Translations under genes and position numbers: made by a program
Assembly (NCBI GenBank): GCA_046757585.1
Contig: JBHHYR010000231.1
Location: forward strand, 1 to 6,014
Reading direction: 5' to 3'
DNA from: JBHHYR01 sp046757585
GTDB taxonomy: Bacteria; Desulfobacterota; Binatia; HRBIN30
Length of the DNA stretch: 6,014 nucleotides
Notes under the pieces: generated by a model
What the model saw: the letters and a program-made list of their open reading frames with translations, nothing else
Database searches by the model: none
Told to the model about the DNA's origin: nothing
In this document: in pieces, positions 1 through 5,040 of the stretch
Layout of the letters: each line of letters begins with the position of its first letter
Position numbering within the stretch: the first letter of the stretch is position 1

Positions 1-72
1 GTGACGGGGATCCAATGGGCCTTGTTAGCTGGTCAGTGGGACTGTTCCGAGCCATTTTCGAAGCAATTGAAC

Positions 73-82
73 GGAGAGGAGG
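73..82 (+). promoter_or_regulatory. strong ribosome binding site deciding the Ubl start
   Basis: GGAGAGGAGG is a near-ideal Shine-Dalgarno sequence 7 bases before ATG 90. The alternative in-frame ATG at 15 has only a weak ACGGGGA 5 bases upstream. Third codon positions are also less GC-rich in codons 15-89 than after 90, which favours the downstream start. Confidence 0.7.
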
Positions 83-89
83 ATTGCTT

Positions 90-413
90 ATGGAAAGACT
101 TCGTCGGCGCCGGCAAGAGGAAGACGTTGTGTTGCAGGCACCGCCCCCGCGCGCGCCGATACCAACGGTTCCGGAGGAGAGACCGGCTGCGCCCGCGGGC
201 GTCCAGGTCATTTGGGGACCGATCGTCGAGAACATGGCGGCGGCCGGGATGACTGTCGGGGACATCCGGGCCCTTTTGCAACACCCGTATAACATCCCAG
301 CGTACGCCCGCCCGCTGGTCAACGGCACGCTCGTGCGGCCGGGCCACCGCCTGACTGCCGGAGACACACTCGAGTTTTCTCGTGAAGGCGGCGAGAAGGG
401 TGGTCACTCGTAA
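90..413 (+). CDS. ubiquitin-like (ThiS/MoaD/PRTRC-C-like) beta-grasp modifier protein, first gene of Ubl operon
   Basis: A 107-residue protein. Residues 1-10 are a basic stretch (MERLRRRRQE) and 17-37 a Pro/Ala-rich, probably disordered linker. Residues 38-99 look like a small beta-grasp fold: a strand (VQVIWG), a helix entered by TVGDIRALL, a VNGTLV turn-strand, then GDTLEFSR as last strand, as in ThiS/MoaD and bacterial ubiquitin-like proteins. The C-terminus reads REGGEKGGHS, so the last Gly-Gly (104-105) is followed by His-Ser and would need trimming before an E1 could adenylate it. By family, such a protein is the modifier that E1 activates. The start at 90 is preferred because GGAGAGGAGG (73-82) sits 7 bases upstream; an in-frame ATG at 15 would add 25 residues (MGLVSWSVGLF...). 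The stop overlaps the next start (TAATG). The beta-grasp call is strong; assignment to one named Ubl family is less sure. Confidence 0.8.
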   Translation: MERLRRRRQEEDVVLQAPPPRAPIPTVPEERPAAPAGVQVIWGPIVENMAAAGMTVGDIRALLQHPYNIPAYARPLVNGTLVRPGHRLTAGDTLEFSREGGEKGGHS

Positions 414-1222
414 TGCCGGACCCCGAGATTCACATCGTGGCCGAGCGCGTCACGCTCCGCCAGGGTAGCCGGACGCTGGTGGCTGCGCCGCTTCCTGCGG
501 TGATGCAGGAACTTGTGCGCAGTACCCAGCGCGGGCCAAGCTGCGGCATCCTGCCGAGGGACGTTCGCCTGTGGTACGAACGCGGCGATGCGACCGCAAT
601 GGTCGTCGAGGTTCCCCCTCACGCGCGCAGCGTGCGCTGGCTTGTGGAGGGGTCGCGAGCTGCCTTCGGGCGCGGCGCGCGCTACACGCAGTACTTCATC
701 GCGTTTCCCTACGTGGAGCTGCTGCTCGTCTTCCGCCGGGGCGCCCTGACGGGGTTCCAGCAGCTCTACTATCGTCGCGCGCCTTTGGGGGAGGACGAGG
801 AACTTCTGCTGCCCAATCTGTACAACGTCGCGCAGGGATACGGCCAGCGCTGTTGGGTCTGTCTCGCGAATATGCGCGACGTCAGTCGCCTGTCGTGGTC
901 CAACAAGGTGGGTGCCATCGTCGATCACGTCTTCACCGCGGGGTGGAACCGTTCCAGTGAGGTGCATGAGGGCAATTCCTACTTCTCGAGTACTCGTGGC
1001 CTCGATGCGCGCGTCGCCACGCTCGAAGCGTGGCAGGCAGCGACACGGTGCGATCAGCGGTTTGCCCTCGAGGTGCCGTGGAAGCCGGCGGGCACGACGG
1101 CGACGGCGGAACTGACGGCCATGCTAGACGAAGTCGTGCCGCGACTGGCGGTGCGCACGGCCACGGACTTGGCGGGCGCAGTGACCCGAGCGGGCGCCGG
1201 CCCCCGGAAGGCGCGCTCATGA
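413..1222 (+). CDS. E2-like ubiquitin-conjugating protein (PRTRC protein B / prokaryotic E2 family D type)
   Basis: A 269-residue protein. The key block is residues 133-153, reading LPNLYN, then a Gly-rich turn, then CWVCLANM. It parallels the eukaryotic E2 core HPN...ICLDIL: Pro134-Asn135 are kept, the HPN histidine is Leu133, and Cys150 in CLANM (or Cys147) is the candidate thioester cysteine. Upstream strands around 62-68 (AMVVEVP) and 93-107 (QYFIAFPYVELLLVF) fit the beta meander of an E2 fold. Downstream, VDHVFTAGWNRSSEVHEGNSY (170-190) resembles the FW/FT-rich segment after the cysteine in PRTRC protein B proteins, recalled rather than searched. Expected role: accept activated Ubl from the E1 and pass it to a target. 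It starts on the TAATG overlap with the Ubl gene, with AAGGGTGG (396-403) as ribosome site, and ends in an ATGA overlap with the JAB gene. The E2 call rests on one motif plus gene context. Confidence 0.72.
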   Translation: MPDPEIHIVAERVTLRQGSRTLVAAPLPAVMQELVRSTQRGPSCGILPRDVRLWYERGDATAMVVEVPPHARSVRWLVEGSRAAFGRGARYTQYFIAFPYVELLLVFRRGALTGFQQLYYRRAPLGEDEELLLPNLYNVAQGYGQRCWVCLANMRDVSRLSWSNKVGAIVDHVFTAGWNRSSEVHEGNSYFSSTRGLDARVATLEAWQAATRCDQRFALEVPWKPAGTTATAELTAMLDEVVPRLAVRTATDLAGAVTRAGAGPRKARS

Positions 1223-1992
1223 AGTTTCCGGTCGTCCTCAAGACCGCCCCTGGCGTCGAAGCCAGGGCAAGCATCTATTACGTGGTCGCGGAGAACGGCA
1301 TCTTCCAGGTACGTGACACGCCCATCTACCGTGCCGTCACAGGCGCAACGGGGCCGATCCCAGGGCTGCTGCCGGAAAGCGAGCAGCTGTTCCTGAAATG
1401 CCCGCGCTTGCCGCGTCGCGAGGTGGAGGAGGTGCTGGCCTTCTTTGCCGAGGTCTACCACCGGCACGGCGGCGAGGCGGTCGTGCTCCTCTTCTATCGC
1501 AGCGCGACGCGAGAGTTCCGCATCGCCGTACCAGTCCAAGTGCTCCCTGGCCAGCTCCGCGACGGACGCTGGCGCGCCAGGCACGCGGTGGAATACGGGG
1601 CCGTGCCACGGCCAGCGGGGTTTGTCCGTTTCGGCACCATCCACAGCCACGCCGATCTGCCCGCGTACGCCAGTGGCGTCGACTGCGCCGATGAACATTA
1701 CGAAGACGGTCTGCATATCGTCTTCGGCGATTTTGACTCCCCGGAGCTGTCGGTCGCGGTGTCGTTCGTCGCCAACGGCGTCCGCTTTCGCGTCGTACCC
1801 TCCGGCGTGCTGGCACCCTGGGCGGTGCCGCACCGCGCAGCGCGTGCCGATTGGATGGCGTGCATTCGGCGAGAGGGAGAGGTGCGTGGCGTGCGGGCAC
1901 GCACGACGCTGCCAATGCCGGGTACGCCGGCAGGTACGCGGGCTGCAGCTGACACGGAGGACCAGAATGAGGAGAGTAAGGGGCACCGGTGA
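1219..1992 (+). CDS. JAB/JAMM (Mov34/MPN) metallopeptidase, probable Ubl-processing or deconjugating enzyme (PRTRC protein A-like)
   Basis: A 257-residue protein with an exact JAMM zinc motif HxHx7SxxD: His142, His144, Ser152 and Asp155 in the segment IHSHADLPAYASGVD. A catalytic glutamate is expected about 45-60 residues upstream; Glu86 in HGGEAVVLLFY is the best candidate. Residues 1-70 form a separate N-terminal region, as in PRTRC protein A; 230-257 is a charged, probably flexible tail. JAMM enzymes of this type cleave after a Ubl Gly-Gly, either to mature the precursor or to release the modifier from a target. Here the Ubl carries a His-Ser tail after Gly-Gly, which gives JAB an obvious substrate. 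The start at 1219 is supported by GGAAGG (1206-1211) and the 4-base ATGA overlap with the E2 stop; a longer in-frame reading from 1030 would lie inside the E2 gene and is rejected. Confidence 0.88.
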   Translation: MKFPVVLKTAPGVEARASIYYVVAENGIFQVRDTPIYRAVTGATGPIPGLLPESEQLFLKCPRLPRREVEEVLAFFAEVYHRHGGEAVVLLFYRSATREFRIAVPVQVLPGQLRDGRWRARHAVEYGAVPRPAGFVRFGTIHSHADLPAYASGVDCADEHYEDGLHIVFGDFDSPELSVAVSFVANGVRFRVVPSGVLAPWAVPHRAARADWMACIRREGEVRGVRARTTLPMPGTPAGTRAAADTEDQNEESKGHR

Positions 1993-2767
1993 GCCTCCGC
2001 AACGCTACGTCCTAGTCGGCTTAGGCGGCATCGGCGGTCTGCTGCTGCGCCTGCTCGTGCCGTTCCTGCACTCCCTCCGGTCACGCGCGACTGTGATCGC
2101 AATCGACGGAGATACGTTCGAAGAGCGCAACCGCGAGCGCATGATTTTCACGCGGCCCGGGCCCAAGGCGGTGGTACTGGCTGAGGAAATGTCCGTGCTG
2201 TACCCCGGTCGCGTCACGCTCCTGCCGGTCCCTCGCTACCTGACCTCGCGCAATGCCGCGGAGCTGCTCGGCGAGGGCGACGTCGTCTTCTGCCAGCCGG
2301 ATAATCATGCGACACGGCGCATCGTCGAACGGTGTTGCGCCCGGCTGCGAGAGGTGGCGTTGTTTTCAGGCGGCAACGACGGCGTCGAAGACGGCAAGAC
2401 GGGGACGTTCGGCAACGTGCAGGTGTACGTGCGCGCCGCAGGCCGCAACCTGACCAATCCCTTGAGTCGGTTCCACCCCGAGATCGCGCGTCCCGCCGAT
2501 CGGGTGCCCGGCGCACAAGGGTGCGCCGCAGCAATGGCCAGCGCGCCGCAGTTGCTCTTCACCAATGCCGCCGTCGCGGCGGGCATGCTGGGAGCGTTCT
2601 ACGCTTGGCGCTGCGGAACATTGCACTTCGAGGAGGTATACCTCGACATTCTGACCGGGCGCATGGTCCCGGTGCACCGCGCCGTCCTACCGTCCGGCCA
2701 AGCACGCGGCACAGGCCGGGCAAGCACCGCAGCAAGCCGGCAGGTGCAACACGCTCGCCGCAGATGA
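1967..2767 (+). CDS. E1-like ThiF/MoeB-family adenylating enzyme (PRTRC ThiF-like)
   Basis: A 266-residue protein with a Rossmann-type ATP site at the N-terminus: VLVGLGGIGG (15-24), acidic IDGD (46-49), then ERNRER (53-58) matching the N/R positions of the ThiF NLNRQ block, Lys67 in PGPKA, and CQPDNHATR (109-117) with Asp112 as the likely Mg/ATP aspartate. Cys186 in QGCAAAM is at about the place where E1-like enzymes keep the thioester cysteine. The two CxxC zinc pairs of MoeB/ThiF are absent. Expected reaction: ATP-dependent adenylation of the Ubl C-terminal Gly, followed by transfer to the E2. The C-terminus (244-266) is a basic, low-complexity tail. The start at 1967 has GGAGG (1956-1960) 6 bases upstream and overlaps the JAB gene by 26 bases; an in-frame extension back to 1445 would run through the JAB gene and is rejected. 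Last gene of the operon. Confidence 0.88.
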   Translation: MRRVRGTGEPPQRYVLVGLGGIGGLLLRLLVPFLHSLRSRATVIAIDGDTFEERNRERMIFTRPGPKAVVLAEEMSVLYPGRVTLLPVPRYLTSRNAAELLGEGDVVFCQPDNHATRRIVERCCARLREVALFSGGNDGVEDGKTGTFGNVQVYVRAAGRNLTNPLSRFHPEIARPADRVPGAQGCAAAMASAPQLLFTNAAVAAGMLGAFYAWRCGTLHFEEVYLDILTGRMVPVHRAVLPSGQARGTGRASTAASRQVQHARRR

Positions 2768-2801
2768 TATCCTGAACCGGCCGGATAGAAGGCGGAGACA
2801 T

Positions 2802-3905
2802 GTGACGCGTCGGCACCTGTGTGTAATCCTGTTGTTCCAGCTGTGCGCAGTGGCGGCGGAGGCGCGGAGCGGTTGCTGCGCCGGCGACTGCAGCGGTGAC
2901 GGCCGGGTGACCATCGACGAGCTGGTGGTCGGTGTGAACATCGCGCTCGGCACGACGCCCGTCGGCCAGTGCCGTGCGTTCGATACCGGTGCCGATGGTG
3001 TCGTCACCGTGGACGAACTGGTGACAGCCGTAAACACCGCTCTGCGCGGCTGCGCGTTCACGTTCGACGCGAAGCTCAGAACGCTGGCGTGGCTGGCGTA
3101 TGCACCCACCAGCTACAACCCGAATCTCGGCTGCCCCGCCGGTACGCCCACCGAGGCGAGCATGCGCGCCGATCTGCAGGCGGCGCGGGCGCGCGGGTTC
3201 GACGGCATGATCACGTTTACCGCCAGCTGCAGCTTGTGGCAGATCCCCCGTATCGCCAGAGAAGTCGGCTTCCGGGGGGTCATCATGGGGCTCTTCTTGT
3301 TCAACGAGGCGCAGCGTGCCGAAGAGGTCCCGCACGCCAAAGCAGCGGCTCCGTATGTGGATGCCTATGGGATTGGCAATGAGGGCCTCATCGGTTGTGG
3401 GGGCGCGTCGTACAGTCGCCAGACACTCACCGCCACAATGCGTGAGATTCGCAGCGCCACCGGCAAGCCCGTGACCACCTCGGAACAGATCGAGGACTAT
3501 CTTCTCGCCGGTGCGTGCGCCGACTTTCTAATGAGCAACGGAGACTGGCTGTTTCCGATCACGCACCCGTTCAACAACGGAATCCGCGTGCCCGCCGCGG
3601 GCGTCGCCTTCACCGAGGAGCGCTACCGGCGCCTGAGTGCTCGCACGGCGAAGGCGGTATTCTTCAAAGAGACCGGCTGGCCCACCGGGGGCGACCCGGC
3701 AGCGACCGAGGCGAATCAGGGAGCCTACTTCACGGCGCTTGCGAAAAGCCGGGCATGCTTCGCCTATTTCGAAGGGTTCGACCAGCCGTTCAAGCGGACA
3801 TTTGCCACACCGTGGGAGCCCTTCTGGGGACTCTTCCGCCAAGACCGGGCCCCGAAGCGATTCATTGCGCACAGCGTGCCCCGGCGCGCCGGCTGCGAAC
3901 AATAG
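2802..3905 (+). CDS. secreted glycoside hydrolase family 17-like protein with two dockerin/EF-hand-like calcium repeats
   Basis: A 367-residue protein. Residues 1-22 are a signal peptide: basic MTRRH, hydrophobic LCVILLFQLCAVA, likely cleavage near AEA. Two calcium-loop repeats follow: 29-40 (DCSGDGRVTIDE) and 61-72 (DTGADGVVTVDE), each followed by a helix (LVVGVNIAL, LVTAVNTAL), framed by cysteines 25, 26, 30, 57 and 84. The catalytic region, about 93-360, begins LAWLAYAPTSYNPN and carries the two GH17 signatures: GIGNEG with Glu194 (acid/base) and FFKETGWPTGG with Glu290 (nucleophile). GH17 enzymes cut beta-1,3-glucans; the true substrate here is unknown. The GTG start is forced because an overlapping ATG at 2800 is followed directly by TGA; AAGGCGGAGA (2789-2797) is the ribosome site. 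It lies 34 bases after the E1 gene and may be co-transcribed, but a secreted hydrolase has no evident role in Ubl conjugation. Confidence 0.82.
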   Translation: MTRRHLCVILLFQLCAVAAEARSGCCAGDCSGDGRVTIDELVVGVNIALGTTPVGQCRAFDTGADGVVTVDELVTAVNTALRGCAFTFDAKLRTLAWLAYAPTSYNPNLGCPAGTPTEASMRADLQAARARGFDGMITFTASCSLWQIPRIAREVGFRGVIMGLFLFNEAQRAEEVPHAKAAAPYVDAYGIGNEGLIGCGGASYSRQTLTATMREIRSATGKPVTTSEQIEDYLLAGACADFLMSNGDWLFPITHPFNNGIRVPAAGVAFTEERYRRLSARTAKAVFFKETGWPTGGDPAATEANQGAYFTALAKSRACFAYFEGFDQPFKRTFATPWEPFWGLFRQDRAPKRFIAHSVPRRAGCEQ

Positions 3906-4015
3906 TCCGCCTCAGTGCGAGAGCGCCGCCCTGCCGGCAAAGGGAGGCGGAGTCGGCGGCGAAGAGGGTCCCCTCTCCGCTTCTCAGTTCCCTTTCCGTG
4001 TCTTAGCTTCATAGC

Positions 4016-4031
4016 GCGGGCTGACGCCCGC
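4016..4031. repeat. perfect GCGGGC-TGAC-GCCCGC hairpin (REP-like or terminator-like)
   Basis: A 6-bp perfect GC stem (4016-4021 with 4026-4031) and a 4-base loop, 110 bases after the GH17 gene. It has no T run on either side. Short GC-rich hairpins of this form are often dispersed repeats in genomes with REP-associated transposases; its copy number cannot be judged from one window. Confidence 0.4.
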
Positions 4032-4080
4032 AACCCAACCCATGATCCGTGTTCCGTCATGCCAGCTGTCTTCAAAGCCT

Positions 4081-4197
4081 GCCCCCGCGAGAGCGTGGGG
4101 CGGGAATCCACTCCGCCCTCCCCCGCCGTCATTCCCGCAATCTTCCAGCGGGAATCCACGCCGCCGCATCTGGATTCCCGCCTCCGCGGGAATGACG
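4081..4197. repeat. cluster of ATTCCCGC/GCGGGAAT inverted-repeat elements (dRS3-like)
   Basis: Two inverted-repeat units stand out. One is ATTCCCGC (4131-4138), a 9-base loop and GCGGGAAT (4148-4155). The other is ATTCCCGC (4174-4181), loop CTCC and GCGGGAAT (4186-4193), within the familiar frame CTGGATTCCCGC...GCGGGAATGACG (4170-4197). A third, degenerate unit lies at 4081-4108 (GCCCC 4081-4085 pairing with GGGGC 4097-4101, then GGGAATCC). The 18-base segments 4100-4117 and 4148-4165 differ at one base, so the units are also direct repeats. ATTCCC...GGGAAT elements are known as dispersed repeats in Neisseria (dRS3) and many environmental proteobacteria. Confidence 0.65.
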
Positions 4198-4273
4198 AGA
4201 CTGAAATTCGCGCGCCACGCGAAGATTCTCGGAAGTAGTAGACCAGGGGCCAATGCAAGGCGTCACCGGGAGG

Positions 4274-4648
4274 TCAGACGGCGGTGAGACTAACGCTGAT
4301 CGCAAGGGCCTCATTCACAAGTGACATAGTAGACGGGCCCAGAGCACCAAGGCGGCGCACGAGCCGCCGTTTGTCGACGGCACGGATTTGGTTGAGCAGG
4401 ACAACGGAGTCAGTCTTGAGACCGCCTTCTGGTGCCGTCACCAGGACCTCAGTGGGGTAGAGTTCCGTGTCGTACTTCGACGTGATGGGCGCGGCGGTTG
4501 TGAGGTCGCTAAAGCGGTTCCCGACGTCGTTCTGAATGATGACGGCCCGCCGCGTTTTGGAAATTTCGGCGCCTTCGGGGGGGTCGAAGCGAACCAGATA
4601 GACGTCGCCCCGTTTGGGGTAGCCTACCGACGGACGTCGCGGCGCCAT
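4274..4648 (-). CDS. MazF/PemK/EndoA-family endoribonuclease toxin
   Basis: A 124-residue protein, the usual MazF size. It shows the family blocks in order: PKRGDVYLVRFDPPEG (11-26), the loop KTRRAVIIQND (31-41) and GNRFSDLTTAAPITS (43-57), then PTEVLV (65-70), GLKTDSVVLLNQIRAVDK (76-93), and a C-terminal helix MSLVNEALAIS (108-118). By alignment with EndoA, Arg33 and Thr56 are the likely catalytic pair; the proline usually after that Arg is Arg34 here. MazF toxins cut mRNA at short sequence motifs and are held inactive by the partner antitoxin. The gene start lies inside the 3' end of the antitoxin gene with a 25-base overlap, typical of toxin-antitoxin operons and consistent with translational coupling. 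It is convergent with the GH17 gene. Confidence 0.93.
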   Translation of the reverse strand: MAPRRPSVGYPKRGDVYLVRFDPPEGAEISKTRRAVIIQNDVGNRFSDLTTAAPITSKYDTELYPTEVLVTAPEGGLKTDSVVLLNQIRAVDKRRLVRRLGALGPSTMSLVNEALAISVSLTAV

Positions 4649-4866
4649 ACTTCGTCAGCCAATGGGTCCCACTCCGCTGCGACTTCTCGGTCGCGCTGGG
4701 CGCGCTTGATGTAGCCCTCTTTGAGGCGGGCGCGGATGGCAGCACGATCACGAGCCGTTCGCTTCACGAGTTCGTCGAGGAAGCGGCTCCGATCGCCTTT
4801 GGGCGCCATCCGGTCGAGGAGCCGGACGGCCTCTTCGGAGAGCGAGACGTTGATGCGTCGTTGCAT
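4624..4866 (-). CDS. ribbon-helix-helix (CopG/MazE-like) antitoxin
   Basis: An 80-residue protein. Residues 2-36 form a ribbon-helix-helix DNA-binding unit: beta strand QRRINVSLS, helix EEAVRLLDRMAPKG and helix DRSRFLDELVKRTA. The C-terminal part, with KEGYIKRAQRDREVAAEWDPL (49-69), matches the toxin-wrapping tail of antitoxins paired with EndoA-type MazF proteins. Role: neutralise the toxin and repress the operon. The start at 4866 is chosen because the RHH strand begins at once and AGAGG lies upstream; in-frame ATGs at 4884 and 4923 would extend it into the promoter and operator. Upstream of the toxin with overlapping ends. Confidence 0.88.
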   Translation of the reverse strand: MQRRINVSLSEEAVRLLDRMAPKGDRSRFLDELVKRTARDRAAIRARLKEGYIKRAQRDREVAAEWDPLADEVWRRDVRR

Positions 4867-4893
4867 GGTTGCGGTACCTCTCATATAGTTCTC

Positions 4894-4923
4894 AGCATAC
4901 ACACGGGTGTGTGTAGCCGTCAA
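4894..4923 (-). promoter_or_regulatory. probable toxin-antitoxin promoter
   Basis: On the minus strand TTGACG (4923-4918) matches the -35 consensus in 5 of 6 bases. TATGCT (4899-4894) matches the -10 in 4 of 6, with an 18-base spacer. It ends 27 bases before the antitoxin start. Assigned by eye only. Confidence 0.5.
4898..4915. promoter_or_regulatory. palindromic operator, probable antitoxin binding site
   Basis: TACACAC (4898-4904) and GTGTGTA (4909-4915) form a perfect 7-bp inverted repeat around GGGT. It fills the spacer of the proposed promoter just upstream of an RHH antitoxin gene, where these antitoxins usually bind to repress their own operon. Confidence 0.62.
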
Positions 4924-5040
4924 ACGGCATCCCGGTCGCCGTTCCGATCAATTTTGCGAATCAAACCGAGGGACGATGGTGCTTTTGTGGCGAATCCCGA
5001 ACCGCACTGAGCGCCGCCAGTGCACAGCAAGCGGCGCGAT
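4924..5040. other. short intergenic region with one hairpin between transposase and antitoxin genes
   Basis: No gene is supported. It contains the hairpin at 5011-5037 just after the transposase stop, and its left edge touches the -35 element of the toxin-antitoxin promoter. Nothing else is evident. Confidence 0.5.
5011..5037. repeat. GCGCCGC...GCGGCGC hairpin downstream of the transposase gene
   Basis: A perfect 7-bp GC stem (5011-5017 with 5031-5037) around a 13-base loop starts 4 bases after the transposase stop on the minus strand. There is no T run, so a terminator role is doubtful. It could be a REP-type target or a transcript-stabilising stem. CACTG (5005-5009) with CAGTG (5018-5022) is a competing inverted repeat. 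Confidence 0.4.

Larger units (their letters stand above)
90..2767 (+). other. four-gene Ubl-E2-JAB-E1 operon
   Basis: All four genes lie on one strand with overlaps of 1 base (TAATG at 411-415), 4 bases (ATGA at 1219-1222) and 26 bases (1967-1992), and each has its own purine-rich ribosome site. Such packing implies one transcript and coupled translation, and means the products are made together. A promoter would lie at or before the window start; I see no convincing -35/-10 pair in 1-89. No terminator with a T run follows the E1 stop. Confidence 0.82.
3906..4273. other. intergenic region between convergent genes, with hairpins and dispersed-type repeats
   Basis: No gene is supported here. 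The short open frames in this stretch on both strands read through the inverted repeats and have no ribosome sites or recognisable protein content. The region holds several GC-rich inverted repeats, listed separately, but no stem followed by a T run, so no intrinsic terminator can be named with confidence. The AGAGGG/CCCTCT pair at 3963-3976 has only a 2-base gap and no T tract. Confidence 0.7.

Noticed and set aside
1..252. Open frame from GTG 1 overlapping the Ubl gene
   Set aside because: After codon 30 it turns into an Arg/Cys-rich shadow of the Ubl gene and shows no domain.
1030..1218. In-frame upstream extension of the JAB gene
   Set aside because: It overlaps the E2 gene and is Gly/Arg-rich shadow sequence; ATG 1219 has a ribosome site and a standard ATGA overlap.
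1445..1966. In-frame upstream extension of the E1 gene by 174 codons
   Set aside because: It runs through the JAB gene in another frame, has Arg/Ser-rich shadow composition and no ribosome site. ATG 1967 has GGAGG 6 bases upstream and the ThiF fold begins right after it.
1054..1986. Long open frame on the minus strand opposite the E2, JAB and E1 genes
   Set aside because: Antisense shadow typical of GC-rich genes; no recognisable motif, while the plus strand carries exact catalytic motifs there.
2559..3335. Long minus-strand open frame opposite the E1 end and the hydrolase
   Set aside because: It spans two plus-strand genes with strong motifs and has no family features of its own.
3963..3976. 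Rho-independent terminator for the hydrolase gene
   Set aside because: The AGAGGG/CCCTCT stem would have a 2-base loop and there is no following T run.
4081..4197. Possible CRISPR array
   Set aside because: The units are palindromic, of unequal spacing and few; there are no regular repeats with unique spacers and no cas gene.
3764..4258. Open frames on both strands across the intergenic repeats
   Set aside because: They read through the inverted repeats, giving repeated FPRRRES/IPASAGM-type peptides well known as translations of this repeat, and lack ribosome sites.
4867..4923. Longer antitoxin start at 4923 or 4884
   Set aside because: The extra residues have no domain character and their codons overlap the proposed operator and promoter; the ribbon-helix-helix strand begins at 4866.
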